A stretch of 64,000 bases of DNA from Euonymus europaeus. Lineage: Eukaryota; Streptophyta; Magnoliopsida; Celastrales; Celastraceae. The DNA is taken from the NCBI GenBank assembly GCA_963580455.1, contig OY756961.1, positions 21,371,001 to 21,435,000 on the forward strand. The letters run 5' to 3'. Each line of letters starts with the position of its first letter. The stretch's first letter is position 1. Shown here in pieces: positions 33,885 through 46,085 of the stretch. The notes under the pieces are model-generated. The model searched no databases. It was not told the origin of the DNA and worked only from the letters and a program-made list of their open reading frames with translations. The position numbers were made by a program, and so were the translations under genes.

Positions 33885-35515
33885 CTGTCTGATTTGCACT
33901 AATTAAACCATCAAGACACCCACGCAGACGATTTGCTAAGCACATAGCAATGATTTCATAAAGATTGGTGAGAAGGCTTATTGGCCTGAAATCTGACAGC
34001 TTGTTCAAGCCCGCTCTTTTAGGAATTAAGGTAATGAATGATGAAGAAATGCCTCTCGGTAGACTACCTGTTCTGTAGAATCTTCCCATCATCCGCATAA
34101 TATCACCTGAAATTAAATCCCAAGCCTTCTTGTAAAATCCAAACTTAAAACCGTTCAGACCTGGAGCTTTATTACTTCCGCAACTCCAAACTGCATCTTT
34201 CACCTCATCAAAAGAGAATGGCAACTCTAGAATCTCCGATTGAATATTACTTAGCTCTCCAAAATGAAAATCAGACATCCTCACTTGCCTCCAATCAGTA
34301 GGAGCTTCATAATGATTTCTAAAATGATCATGCACAGCTAATTTAATCAACTCTGGATCTTCAACAAGCCCTTCCTCTGTCTGCAAATTTATGAAGCTAT
34401 TATTCTTCTTCCTTAGACTCTCCATTGAGTGGAAAAATTTGGTATTCCGGTCACCCTCCTTGATCCATTTGATCCGAGAATTTTGTCTCCAATAGTTCTT
34501 CATTCTCCTGCATAAAGACCAAAAGTTAGTGTTAAGAGTCTTGAGCCTCTCCAACTCAGAGAGCTTAAGATATTGGACTCTCTAATTTTTTCAAGCTCAT
34601 CCCTCTCACTTTCTACAGCCTTTAAATTCTCAAACAAATCCCTAAATTCAAGCCTATTCCACTCTCTCAAACGATCGCTCAACAATTTTAACTTTAAAAC
34701 TATCCCTACGACTTCCTTATCTAACTCTACCCAAGAATTCTTCAAAAATTGATAGAAATTCGGATGCTACCACCAACAATCTAAGAAACGGAAAGGACGA
34801 GGCCCCCAATTCACCTCCCTAAAGCTAATAATAATCAGGCAGTGATCCGAACAACTCCTACTAACACCATGTAGCTGTAAATTAGGAAAATTTGTTACCC
34901 AATCAGTATCCACAAATGCCAGGTCAATTCGACTCCTACTAATTGAATTCCCCCAAGTGAACTTTCGACCCAAGAGTTGAAGCTCAACCAAAGAACATTG
35001 ATTAATAAACTCTCTAAATTTCTGCATACTATTTGAGATCAAAGTACAACCACTCCTTTCACCAGGATTCATAACCTCATTAAAATCACCCCATAATAAC
35101 CAAGGAAGCGAAGAAGAGTCCTTAATCCTAATTAAATTATCCCATTGAACAGCCCTCAGAGCCTCAGAATTATAACCATACACCGCAGCTAGCCACCACA
35201 CGTTTGAACTTCAACTCAATGAAAAGCCCTTCCAGAATAATCCATCGATCACCTATTTTTGCGTCCTTCAAAGAAAAAAATTCCGAGTTCCACATACAAA
35301 TTATCCCACCAGAAAGACCAACAGCTTCGCAACTTCTCCACTCAAACCCATCAGAACCCGAAAGACTACGAATCAATTTATTGTCAACCTCCGACACTTT
35401 TGTTTCTAATAAACCAACAATTCCCAGATTTTTCTCCTTAACCCATCTAGACACAACCCTTTTTTTATGACCCCTCCTACCCCTCTAATATTCCAAGACA
35501 TAAGAGCAGACATGA
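33885..35515 (-). pseudogene. L1 LINE endonuclease and reverse transcriptase, N-terminal part
   Basis: Read on the minus strand from 35515 it begins with SWNIRG, the start of the apurinic-type endonuclease. A frameshift in a T7 run follows (35460-35466), then LLETK, GDFNE and SDHC (catalytic endonuclease residues). A linker and further small frameshifts near 34760 and 34550 lead to the first part of reverse transcriptase (KAPGLNGFKFGFYKKAW, LIPKR, FRPISL). It ends at SANQTG at the junction. The ends of the two halves are nearly consecutive in protein order, with only about 20 residues missing, which argues that they come from one element. Confidence 0.88.
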
Positions 35516-35639
35516 CAGCTAATTACCCCAACCAAGCAGAACAAAACAAGAACCTAGCTCTTTCCATTTACCCTAGCCCAATCCCCTAGTTCCTTCCTTA
35601 TCATTTGTCTTGCTAAATAGGGAGTTGGGAGAGATGATA

Positions 35640-36606
35640 TGTTACTTGCCTGGGTTTGATGCTCTTCTGTGGGACCCACATCGGGCGACCCAGCCTACTA
35701 GATGATTTATCGATGGTTTTGATCGGGTACGTACCTGGAGACCGGATTGAGGTGAGGTATATCCTAGGGGACGCTCTTCGATGTAGGCGATACTATCGAG
35801 TACCTGATGTAGGCTCGATCCTCATCCAATCTGGGGAGTACCTGGACTGGGAGACACCTTGCGGGGATCAGGGTGGGTCTAGGGGAGGATTTTCTGGTGT
35901 TATGTGGATTTGATTTGATATGGATCTGGTTGATATGGATTTGAGTTGGATTATGATTGAGTACTGATTTGAGAGTTGTACTTGAGGATGGTAGTCGTGG
36001 AGCCTACTCGGTATCTACCCTACGGATTGACTGATTGTGATGAGATGTATGAGGGATCGATTTCCTCAGAGATTTTATACCCTATCAGGGAATCACTTAT
36101 GGTTTCTCTGTATGTATTTTATATCTTACAGGTTTTCTTACTTTATCCCTGATTTACTGGAGTTCGGTGGTACGGGAGTGTATCACTATTTGTGTTTCCT
36201 GTTCATTTCACATACATCTTGAGTTCTACTTTCCGTTTATTCTGATGATCGATATTTCTCCATATCCCTACTGAGCTTTGTAGCTCATCCCTTTCATTCA
36301 CATGTTTTCAGGTGAGATGGCCGGAGTGGATGATCAGCGCAGCTGTGCGTGAGGCGTGATGTAGCTGGTTTGTGGGATAGTTTGTCTGTCTGTAGTATCT
36401 GTGTTTCGTATCTATGATGTTTTGGATTTTCCGCTGTATACTCTGGTTTGTATTATGACATTTATATATACATGTGACACTATTTATGTAGTGTTTGGGT
36501 AGATAAATGGTTTAATCCGGTTCGGGGAACGGAGATATTCCCTGTCGATCACGCCTTTGGGATTCATGGGTGCTCATCTGCACCTATCTGGGAGAGGGGC
36601 GTGACA
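35640..36606 (+). repeat. Probable solo LTR of a gypsy (chromovirus-like) element
   Basis: Begins TGTTAC and ends GTGACA, so the ends form a short inverted repeat with one mismatch. Near its 3' half it has ctgagctttgtagctcatccc followed by gttttcagg, a layout familiar from gypsy LTRs of the Tekay/Del kind. No 5-bp target duplication is visible (tgata and gatca). No internal region accompanies it. Confidence 0.5.
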
Positions 36607-36689
36607 GATCAAATTATCAGTTCAAAATCCTAGCAATTATCATATTTACTCTACTTTTTTGCAAAAATTTAATTGTTTAAATTAAACAA

Positions 36690-37458
36690 TAAGTGTTAAG
36701 TTTGTGCAAAAACATAATGTAGTTATGCACGGTGAGGGCTTTACACATCCTTCTCAGATTGCTTGTTATGATCTACAAATGACAGTCCCTCCTATTACCG
36801 CTGGACGACACTCTGCTCATAGTTTCACACCTACATATAAACAATTTCGGCATCCTTCGCATTTGGGATTTTTGAAAATAAATTGGGACATCTCAATTAA
36901 CGCCAATTCAGGGCATACTGGTTTTGGATGCATTATACGGGATTGTGCAACAGCCACAAGTAAAGGGAATATTTTGGAGCGAACTTTGGCAGAACCTATG
37001 GGGCAGCAGAGGCGATAGGAGTGGTAACTGCTATGGGTAACTGCTACGGGTATTGTAAATTTCGAATTAGAAGGTGATTCTCAAACAATTATCAAAGATA
37101 TTCTCAGTTCAAAGAATACTTAGCTTCTTGGGGAGGAATAGTATCGAATAGCAAGATTTGCAAATGTTGTTGAAGGTCCATATGCTTGGAGTGGGGTGGT
37201 GCCAAAATAATTCAGTGATGAGGTTCTTAGAGACAGGACGATTTGGTCCGTTCATGGTGAGAAGTAATGGAGAATATTGGGTAGATGAGGAGGATGAGGA
37301 GAGTTTCGAGATATGTTTTTGTCTTCATGTGCTTCTTTATTTTTACTTTTTTATTGTGTAATTTTCTAGACTACTTGTGTCATGTGAGTGGTGCTAGGTG
37401 ACAATCGACTTTTAATGAATGACTTGAGGATTTAATCCTCTTTTACGAAGAAAAAAAA
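36690..37458 (+). pseudogene. Second L1 LINE 3' end (RNase H)
   Basis: 36880-36970 encodes FLKINWDISINANSG and FGCIIRD, the start of RNase H. A frameshift near 36995 and a duplicated ggtaactgctatgg stretch follow. Then FELEGDSQTII carries the third catalytic region in another frame. A 3' UTR-like stretch ends in an A-run at 37450-37458. It lies less than 3 kb from the inverted LINE but differs in sequence from the fragment at 4619-5547. Confidence 0.75.
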
Positions 37459-37464
37459 AGTATA

Positions 37465-37670
37465 TTAAGTTATCATTAGTAATTAGTTAAATTTTTATAT
37501 CCATTTTTGTCATTTCATATTTATAATAAAAAAAATTTAAAAATAAAATAACATCATTTGTGGACATTGACTAAGTCAACTTCCACGTGTCACTCAGTGA
37601 AATGGACTTGACGGCATCCAGTCTTTTGACTGGACTGGACGCTAGTAAAACCCGGATCTAAGTGGATACA
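37465..37670 (+). repeat. Dispersed repeat, copy B
   Basis: Reverse complement of 28395-28580. The end with gactggactggacgctag is again a sharp boundary. It lies just after the LINE A-run. Confidence 0.6.
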
Positions 37671-37790
37671 CCTCTAGTTTTAAGTAAAAGGGTTTGCTTA
37701 GCCCAAAACAAAAGGGGCTTAATCGACCCTTTTTTTTAAATACAAATGTTTCTGCGACCGGTGGTGCAAGTCATCCTTAAGCTTTTTGTC

Positions 37791-38220
37791 TCTAAGTATC
37801 CCTAATCTAGGTGGCATGCCACCTTAGTAAGCCAACATTTTTAATTCAAAAAAAATGAAAATTTTGAAAATTCTAAACATTTACCCATATTTTTATAGAA
37901 TCTCTCTCTCTCTCTCTCTCTCTCTCCACACACACACACATGCTCTCTCTCCCGGGTTGCTGACCTCCGACGAGTATTTCGATCGATCGAAACATAGTGT
38001 AATAAAATAGACTGACAGAAGATAACTCTGTCATATTACACTGTAAGACTATTTTTATTACACTCTAATTTAGTCTTATTACTATGTTATATTGTCGTAT
38101 TACTCAGCTTGAGGAGAGAGGAGACAGAAGTGGGAAATTAAATATCATGTTTTTATTTTTTTAAAATAATCTATGTCTCATGATGAGTTACCAAGCCACA
38201 AAGATTAGGGATACTAAAAA
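37791..38220. mobile_element. Small TIR element (MITE) with microsatellite
   Basis: The left end (ctaagtatccctaatct, ggtggc) and the right end in reverse (tttagtatccctaatct, gtggct) form an inverted repeat of about 25 bp. A (TC)n run and a (CA)n run lie inside at about 37903-37940. The target duplication is unclear. Confidence 0.6.
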
Positions 38221-38251
38221 CAGTGGATATTGAGTAAATTTGAGACTCTTA

Positions 38252-38811
38252 GGTATCGTTTGATTTGTAGAATCGTTTGAGTGGGAATGAGGATGAGAAA
38301 GGGAAAGGGAATGAGAATAGAATGAAAATAATGATGGGAATGGGAATGAGAATGAAATTTTGATTCTAACGTTTGGTACATATAAAAAGTTGTATTAGGA
38401 ATGGAAATGAAATATATGCAATGCTTATTTTACCCTTTATAATAATATATTAGTATTAATATAAATTAATATATAGTATATAATATAATACATTAATAAT
38501 ATATATATCCAAATAATATATATATATATATATGTTAATTGAATTGAGGAGCTACAAAGTAATTTTCCTCTCTATTACATGTGGAATGTCCAATTCTCAC
38601 CTTTTTGAGAGGGAATGAGAATTGGGCAAAAAGAGGGAATGAGAATTGGGTGGTGGAATGGAATCACCCATTCTATTCCACTTATTAATAATGCAATCAA
38701 ATGAAGGAATGGAATCATCAATTTCATTCCATCCATTAATAATATAACCAAATGAGAGAATGAAATCACACATTCTCTAATCCCTTTCTATTCCTCAAAC
38801 CAAACATTACC
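38252..38811. mobile_element. Tourist/Harbinger MITE, 560 bp
   Basis: The left end GGTATCGTTTGATTTG and the reverse of the right end GGTAATGTTTGGTTTG form the inverted repeat. TTA flanks both sides (38249-38251 and 38812-38814). Subterminal gggaatgagaatg repeats resemble those of the Harbinger element at 20932-23201, so it may be its deletion derivative. Non-coding. Confidence 0.85.
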
Positions 38812-38978
38812 TTAAATCTTGATGAATTTGAGAGCCTCGATCACCGTGTATACAGATTGCAAACCGTTGTGTGTACGAATTTGTACAGCTCAGCAAGAAC
38901 GCAAGAACACATGGCATCACTTATCCACTTGGATTGCCATGTCATTATCACAAGCTCTGAATAAAAACTAGGAGTCTA

Positions 38979-39480
38979 CAGTATAACATCGATAAATTAA
39001 TATTTGATAAATTAATAATCTCAATTTAATAATATTTTTTTGGGTCCCGATTTGAGACCAATGTGATAAATTAACAATTCGTTAAATTTATATGTAAGAT
39101 AATACATGCAAAAAAACCACATATGTCTCACTTGATAGATAAATTAATAATCTCTTAAATACATCAAAATTATATACATACATACATATATGACTCAATT
39201 AGGAGTTCTTTGTAAAATATGACTTCAGTATTACTAATTTTCTCTTGACATTGATGTCTTCTTAGATTTGATCTCTAATTTTTCTTTATGCATTAAAAAG
39301 CTTTGGTGTAGTGATCTCGTATCGTAAGAGAAGATTATACAATATGATGATAGCTTCGAGTAGATCTTTACGTAATTAGGTATTTTTTTTAATCACAATA
39401 CACAATAAATATATCAAGTTCAATATTTTGAGAAGAAAGAAGAATACCTTGATTTTTTTTACGGAATCGGAATGACCCAC
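38979..39480 (+). mobile_element. Truncated pogo/mariner-like MITE (Lemi-type end)
   Basis: After TA (38977-38978) the sequence cagtataacatcgataaatt is followed by repeated ataaattaataatc motifs and gggtcccgatttgagacca. This layout is that of plant Tigger/Lemi elements. The opposite terminus could not be found, so the right limit is arbitrary. Confidence 0.55.
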
Positions 39481-39834
39481 CGAAGTTCTTACATCGATAA
39501 TTGGCGTTGTTTGTGTAATGTCTGATTTTTATTAAGTAGAGAGTAAGTAATTCTTTGTACGAATGTGGGAATGATTTGTAGTTATAAGCCTTGGGAGTTT
39601 GTCGGTAGATGCGGTTATGCTGATTCTTGAGACAATATTACCGTCTTGGTAACCTCTTATTATAACCGCTATTGGATAACCACTTCTGGATAAAGGTTTG
39701 GAAACTGTCAATCTTCTGAAACCGTACTGACATACGGAGTGTATTATTCTGCTCCATAATTCGTTTATTAATATTCTGAACAAGCTGGATCTCTAATCAT
39801 TTTAAATCGTATTTGATTTCCATTCATTTATAAA

Positions 39835-39955
39835 ATAAAGTTATTTAGTTTATAAACAAATTTATCTATAAGTTTCTTTGATAGCGTAAATTTTTCTTAA
39901 ACGAGAATGATCCGCGGTGTAGTATATCCTTCAGATAGTTTTGTGGGTGGGCCTA
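39835..39955 (+). repeat. Dispersed repeat, also at 32490-32605
   Basis: Matches 32490-32605 in the same orientation with about one in five bases changed. No coding content. Confidence 0.55.
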
Positions 39956-40010
39956 AATCTGATTGTCGAGCTATTGCATATCAGAAATGGCACTTAAACC
40001 AACTTTTGAG

Positions 40011-40141
40011 CACCCAATTTTAAACCCAACACATGTGGCAATGTGGTATGCATTGAGTGGATTCATATGGGCCCCTAGAATTTAAAACAATCCACCCACT
40101 CCTTGCCACATGGGTATCAAGTTGGGTGTCCAAAAATTGGG
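40011..40141. repeat. Foldback MITE-like inverted repeat
   Basis: cacccaattttaaacccaac...acatgtggcaa at the left is mirrored by ttgccacatgggt...gttgggtgtccaaaaattgg at the right. The whole 130 bases can fold on themselves. Flanking duplications were not identified. Confidence 0.55.
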
Positions 40142-41316
40142 ATATTTGGCATTGTTGATTGCATATTAGCTTGGCAAATAGATAAGATTGGGCTAAAACC
40201 CAATGCGCATAACCCACACATGAGTTTGGCCAACATTAAATGAGCATGTATACAAATATAAATACAGTCCAAGCTCTTTTTTTTTACAACAAAAATGTTC
40301 ATAAACATGAGTTTGGCTAATATTAAATGAGCAATTTTTTTGTTTTTGGAAAAAGGTCATAAACTGATTGTTTTAAGTTCCCAATGAAGATAGGTAATTG
40401 AGAGACATTCATGCCACCATAAAGATGGATTACAATCCAAGAGTAAAAAAAAAAAATAACAAACGCAAGGGTCATCATTAGACACTCCCATACTACACCG
40501 AATGCCACCAAATGACTGTCGAATGATTCTAGTCTATAACGAATAATCAAAAAAATCAACACACATATTATAACTTGGATCTATCGTAAGGATCTTAGCT
40601 TCTCCTTCACAATAGAGGTCCATCTCTCTCAAATCCGAAAATCTCAGCACTAGAAAATTGATTATATGTCACCAAAGAACATTGGAACGCTAATAATCGA
40701 AGATCCCTAACGGATGAAAAAGATCTATAGCTAGAGGAGAGAAGCTCTGCAAAATCTATATTGAACACAAAACATAAAAAAAAATACATTTAGATAAAGA
40801 ATGACATATCAAACCCATGGGAGAAGGAGGAAAGGGCGGAGAAGAGCGGAATAGGTGAGAAGATGAAGAATATTCGGATCTTTCCTCCTTCCTAATCAAT
40901 TTTTAAATAGGAGATCAAAGTTGTGAGGTTTTTAATCGAGGAGAGAGGAGAATAGAGAAGCTAGTCTCTAAATGAGCATGTTCGTTAAAGATTTGAACAT
41001 ATTTTTTTCTTCATGTGATTGTAGGTTCATTTCTAATCCAAGCTCATTCATAGTGATACATCAAAAAAGGGACTGACATTGACGATGCATCAGGTGGTCT
41101 AACTAGCTATTAGGATGTGAATGAACTGTCTGCATAATATGAAAACATGAACTAAGGATAGGCCCAAGTCTATTTGAGGATTAATACTCTCACACTTAAG
41201 TCAGTATGGTACTTCGCAGTAAAGAGAGCTCGACAGTTCAAAGCTCTCTAACAAGTAAAAGCACAAGTTGTGATATGATTTACTTGTTGTTACAGGTCCC
41301 TTTTTTATGAGTTAAG
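40142..41316. other. Intergenic, nothing recognised
   Basis: Short open frames on the minus strand (for example 40562-40323, hydrophobic) have no family that I recognise. There is no splice-supported gene and no repeat with another part of the window. Confidence 0.4.
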
Positions 41317-44284
41317 GAGTTTTAGTTGTAGTAAAACTAGGAATCTCTTATTGATATCTGAGGGAGTTCTTTGGAGGTTTAATCCTATTTAAATTCTTCT
41401 TTTAGTGGAAGTATGACTCCTTGGAGTTAGTCTCCCATTGGATCATGAGCACTGATTATGATCGAGGTGCCTTCATGAATGGGTGTCTGGATGACACTTT
41501 GATTTTTGTACTGACATGCTAGCTTGGCTTGGTACCTAGGTAATAGAACTAGCTCGGTGGGGATCCACCTCAGCTCGAATATTTAGTACTAGTATCTTTT
41601 GCGTGCCATGTGTCATCACTCTAGTGGTGTGTGATTTTTGGTTTCATCAAAGCACCCCACTGTATGGGTGATCAGTTTAGATGGGTTAAGGTGTAAAATT
41701 CTCTTACCTTCACCTTGAACAAGGTCACCGAATGTGCAATGTGCTTATTTTTGTTTTTCCATTACTTAGGAAATTCTTTGATGGTGAATTTTTATTTAGG
41801 AAAAAATTTCGCCAACGATATTTTATTTTTTTTATTTTAACAGGGAAATTCTTCTAGTAAGATTTCTTTTTAGAGGAAGAAATTTTCTTTTGAGGTAGAC
41901 CAGGCGACATTTTTTTCGAAGAAAACCTATGTTCTAACTGACCTTTTTTTAGGAAGAACTTTTGTCCGAGGTGACCTATTTTTTTAGAAGACCTCTGTTT
42001 TGAGGTGAACTTTTATGAAAAATACCTTTGTTTCAAGGTGACCACTTTTTTTAGATTATCTTTTTTCGAGGTAGGTTGACCTTTGTTTTGAGTAGACCCT
42101 TTCTACAAAGAAGACCTATTTTCTAAGGTGAAATCTTTTCCGAAGTGACCTCTTTTGAGGGATACCTCTGTTTCAAGGTGGCCTCTTTTTAGGGAAATCA
42201 CTTTTCAAAGCAATAATACTTTTCTAAGTTTACCATTTTTCAAGGTGACCATTTTTCTGAGAAAGACCTCTGTTCCGAGGTGATCTTTTTTTAGGAAAAT
42301 CTCTTCTAAGGGCACCTCTTTTTTTAAACAAAACTTTTTTTAACGTAGATCTCTATTTTGAAGTGCCCACTTTTTTTAGGTGGACTACTTCTCTGAGTTG
42401 ACATCTTTTATAAGGTGACCTCTGTAACGGCCCAAAACAGCCGCTACAACCCTCGGCTCCAAACTCGGCACTCCAGGTGCAACAACCCAAATCCAAGCCG
42501 GGCCCATGGACCACTACCCTCAACCCATCACGTTAGCCCAGTCCCTGGCACCCTTCCGGCGCAGTCCCTGGCACTCCCGCAGGTTGTTCGAGACAGGAGT
42601 TGAGACCCATGGGGCTAACGCGGATAGAGGTTGGGGGTTGTGACCCATGGGCCTGTAACGGCTAGCTGGACCTAGAGAAAAGGTCGGGTCGTTACATCCT
42701 CTTTTTCGAAGACTAACTCTTTTCCTAGGTGACCACTTTTTTTTTTGCAACCTCTTGTTCAAGGAATACATCTTTTTTGAGGCCTTATTCCTCTTATAAG
42801 AGTTTTTATCGATGACGTTTTCTACCACATGTAGAAAAATTCACCAAGGATGAATTTGTACCAAAGAGGCCTTCTTCCTTGAGTATGAATTTCTACCAAG
42901 GAAATTTTCTACCTCTCATAGGGCAATTCACAAAGAAGAAATTTTTTTTGGAGAATGTGTTCTTCCTCATATAAGAATTTTTTTCCATGGGGGTTTTCTA
43001 CCTTCTGTAGGTCAATCCACCAATGAGGCCTTTTCCCTCTAGTAGGAATTTTTATCGAGGTTGTTTTCTTCCTCATGAAGGGCAATTCAACCCAGGATGA
43101 ATTTGTGCCAAAGAGGCCTTCTTCCTCCAGTAGACATTTTTACCAAGGAAGTTTTCTACCTCCTGTAGGGAAATTCACGAAGGGGAATTTTTTTTTTTGG
43201 TGAAGATGTTCTTCCTCTTGTAAGAATTCTTGCCAAGGAAGTTTTCTTCCTTATGTAGGGAAATTCACTAAGGAGGAATTTGTACCGATGAGGCCTTTTT
43301 CCTTCGGTAGGAGTTTTTGTTGATGAGGTTTCTCTTCTCATGTAGGAATTTTTGTCGATGAGGCTTTCTACTTCCTGTAGGGCAATTCACCAAAGAGGAA
43401 TTTTTGTCGACAAGGTCTTCTACCTCCTATTGGACAATTCACCAATGATGAATTTTTACCTAGGAGGCCCTCTCATGTAGGAATTTTTACTGGGGAAGTT
43501 TTCTACCTGATGTAGGATAATTCACCGAGGATGAATTTTTACCAAGGATGTCTTCTTCTTCCAATTGAAATTTTTACCGAAAATGTTTCCTCTTTCTTGT
43601 TGGGCAATTCACTGAGGAATAATTTTTGCAAAACAGGTCCTCTACCTTCTATGGGACAGTTCACCAAAGATAAATTTGTACTGAGTAGGCATTCTTCTTC
43701 CTGTAGAAATTTTTACTGAGGAATTTTTCTACCTCCTATAGGAAAATCCTCCTCTTGTATGAATTTTTGTCGAGGAGATTTTCTGTCTTATGTAAGACAA
43801 TTCCCCAATGAGAAATTTTTACCGAGAGGGCATTCTTCCTCCAAGGTGGGTGTCTTATCCGAGGTGAATCTTTGGGGTTCACTTGTCCTGGTGTTCATGT
43901 TGTTAGTTCATCGCTAACCTCTAGTCTTGATCATTATTATTTTAGAAGTTGTTCACTTCTCAGAGACAGAGTTCAAGTTGTAGTAGAACTAGCACTCTCT
44001 TATTAAACTATGGATGAGTTATTTGGAGGTTTAATACTGTCTCTATTCCTTCTCTAGTGGGAGTAGTACTCCTTGAAGTTGGTCTTCTATTGGATCATGG
44101 ACACTGGCTATCATCAAGGTGCCAAGGTGACACTTTGATTTTGTATTGATGTGCCAGCTTGGGTTGTTATCGAGGTGATATACCTATCTCAACGAGGATC
44201 CACCTGGACTTGAATCTTTAGTACTCGCATATTTGAAGTGTGATGTATTGTCACTCTAGTGGTGGGTGATTTTTGGTATCATCA
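41317..44284. mobile_element. Unclassified element with terminal direct repeats and minisatellite interior
   Basis: Bases 41317-41649 and 43968-44284 are diverged direct repeats. Both begin gagtt..agttgtagta and end gtgatttttggt.tcatca, with many substitutions and indels between. Between them lie two kinds of degenerate tandem array. 41750-42420 and 42700-42790 carry units of about 40-45 bp around 'gaggtgacctctttt'. 42790-43860 carries units of about 87 bp around 'gaatttttaccgaggaag' and 'gggcaattcaccaa'. There is no polyprotein, no clear primer-binding site, no polypurine tract and no target duplication. It could be an old non-autonomous LTR element or a satellite-like locus between a duplicated flank. 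Confidence 0.5.
42423..42696. mobile_element. GC-rich solo LTR or TRIM-like insertion (274 bp)
   Basis: Starts TGTAACGGCCC and ends gggtcgttaca, so the ends form an inverted repeat of about 11 bp. The flanking five bases are acctc (42418-42422) and tcctc (42697-42701), a target duplication with one mismatch. It interrupts the AT-rich minisatellite. Its high GC content stands out from all surroundings. No coding region. Confidence 0.7.
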
Positions 44285-44434
44285 CATAAAATTTTCATGT
44301 GATTGACATTATCAAGTTAAAAAAACTAAAAACTAAAAAATTATTTTGGGATAAGTAACAAAAGAATCCCTTTATTTTTAAATACAGGTCAACTAATTCC
44401 TATTTTTTAGTCAAAAAAACTTTCTATTTTAAAC

Positions 44435-44988
44435 CAATGTTTTCAAACCCGAACCGGCCAAGGAACCGGTGTGATCACCGGTTCCCGGTCCGACCGGTTG
44501 AACCGGCGATTCGGTAGAACACATAAAAATATAATTATATTTATAATTTTGATTGTGTTTATATATTTATATATATATATATAAACACAAAAAATGAAAA
44601 TTCATATTTTGTCAAATTTACCTTATATAATTGGAAATTCCTATTTTATCAAATTTACCTTATATAATTAAAAATTCCTATTTTGTCACAATAAATATTG
44701 AGGTTTAATTTCGAAATCGAAAATGGAAACAAAATCAAGAAGATTATATTTTCTCTCATTAAAGTCAAAGAAGGAGATGATTTCCTATTTTATAAAGAGA
44801 AAAATAAGGAATCTAAGATCTTAAACATAATTTCACACATTAATAATTAATAAGTACCATTTATTACAATTTATTACAACAAAAATTATTTATTATAATT
44901 TATTATAACAAAACCGGTTTTAACCGATTTTATGTAGACAATCGGAACGGACTGGCGGCCGGGTGCTGGTCCGAGTCTTACAACATTG
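44435..44988. mobile_element. Complete hAT-type MITE, 554 bp
   Basis: Ends are caatgtt and aacattg (inverted), with an exact 8-bp target duplication ttttaaac at 44427-44434 and 44989-44996, the hAT length. Subterminal regions carry repeated aaccggtt and ggtccg motifs in both orientations. The partial copy at 4131-4618 belongs to the same family. Confidence 0.92.
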
Positions 44989-44996
44989 TTTTAAAC

Positions 44997-45220
44997 ATTA
45001 AACCATGTTAGCCATTTGAGAACTTTTTCATGAAGATAGTGTTAACGAGGGTCATGGGTTTCTCTGACTCAGAAAAATAACGGGGCTTAGAAGATCCACA
45101 ATGGATCAGTTTTGTGGAGACATGAGTGCCAAAGTGTGTTTTGCAGGTCCAATAGACGCTATTCATGATCCAACCAATATAATCCAATGACTTCTTCTTA
45201 ATTGCTCCAATAGGGGGCAT

Positions 45221-45266
<46 letters not shown>
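44997..45266. other. Unrecognised stretch and (AT)n microsatellite
   Basis: Bases 45224-45266 are AT dinucleotides. The preceding 220 bases have a minus-strand open frame without a recognised family. The microsatellite is the left flank of the Helitron-like region, and a shorter TA run lies at its far right end (54279-54290). Confidence 0.5.
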
Positions 45267-45269
<3 letters not shown>

Positions 45270-46085
45270 ATACTATCAATCAATCAATACACATCAATAC
45301 ACATCAATACACATATCTATAAAACCCCAGGATTTGAAGCCTTCAACGGGCGAGTCTCCACTGTTCAACAGGAGTGTTGCGCGTTCGCTCCGAAAACGAC
45401 GACGTTCTCCACCTTCGTCGTCGCCTGCCCGCCATATATTGATTTTCACTGGGGACGTGGGTGGATGTTGGCCTTTCCCCTTCTTTTTTACTCTACTCTC
45501 ACTCGCCCCCGTCTGATTATTGTTGATGCTGTATCTGCCGTTCACTCTAACCGACTGTATCTTGCTTTTCCCTCACATACACATGCTTTTACAGATTCAT
45601 CCACCTGCTCACTCTGATGTCATCTCTACTCGATCTCTTCCCGTGCCCCTTGCTTTGTCGTCCAGCCAGCCCTAATTCTTTGTTCTTCTTCATTCTATCC
45701 GTCTCTACCTGCCGCTATTTACTTCTTCTTCTGCAATCTTTTATCGTATATATTTTTCTTCACCGGTTTAAGGGGGCCTTTTATTTCTGGTACCCATGGG
45801 TGGGAGACGACTGTAAGATGGTGTAGATTTGGGTTAAGAGGGCCTCCTTCTTCCTTCTCCACCGTTGGATCTTTGTCCTTGCTCCTTTCAATCTCCTCTG
45901 TTTGGCTTCCTTTTTTTGTTTTCTTTTCTTCTGATCTGACGAGGGTGAAGGGCGTGGTTTTGCTTTTTCCCAACCTCATCTATTTCGTCCATGGTTTACT
46001 TGCGATCTTCATTTCTTTTTCTGTCTGCTTCCTTGTATCTTGATTCCCTTTGCTTTTGTTCAAAGATAGGGTGTTCTGGCTTGTT

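Noticed and set aside
32606..35515. Twin-priming explanation for the inverted LINE
   Set aside because: The plus-oriented half lacks its 3' end and poly(A), and the halves stand in the wrong order for standard twin priming. A later inversion was preferred.
35656..36222. Short plus-strand frames in the gypsy LTR
   Set aside because: They lie within a probable solo LTR, with no recognisable domain.
41750..43860. CRISPR-like or coding tandem array
   Set aside because: The units are diverged, without constant repeats and unique spacers, and all frames contain stops. The context is plant nuclear DNA.
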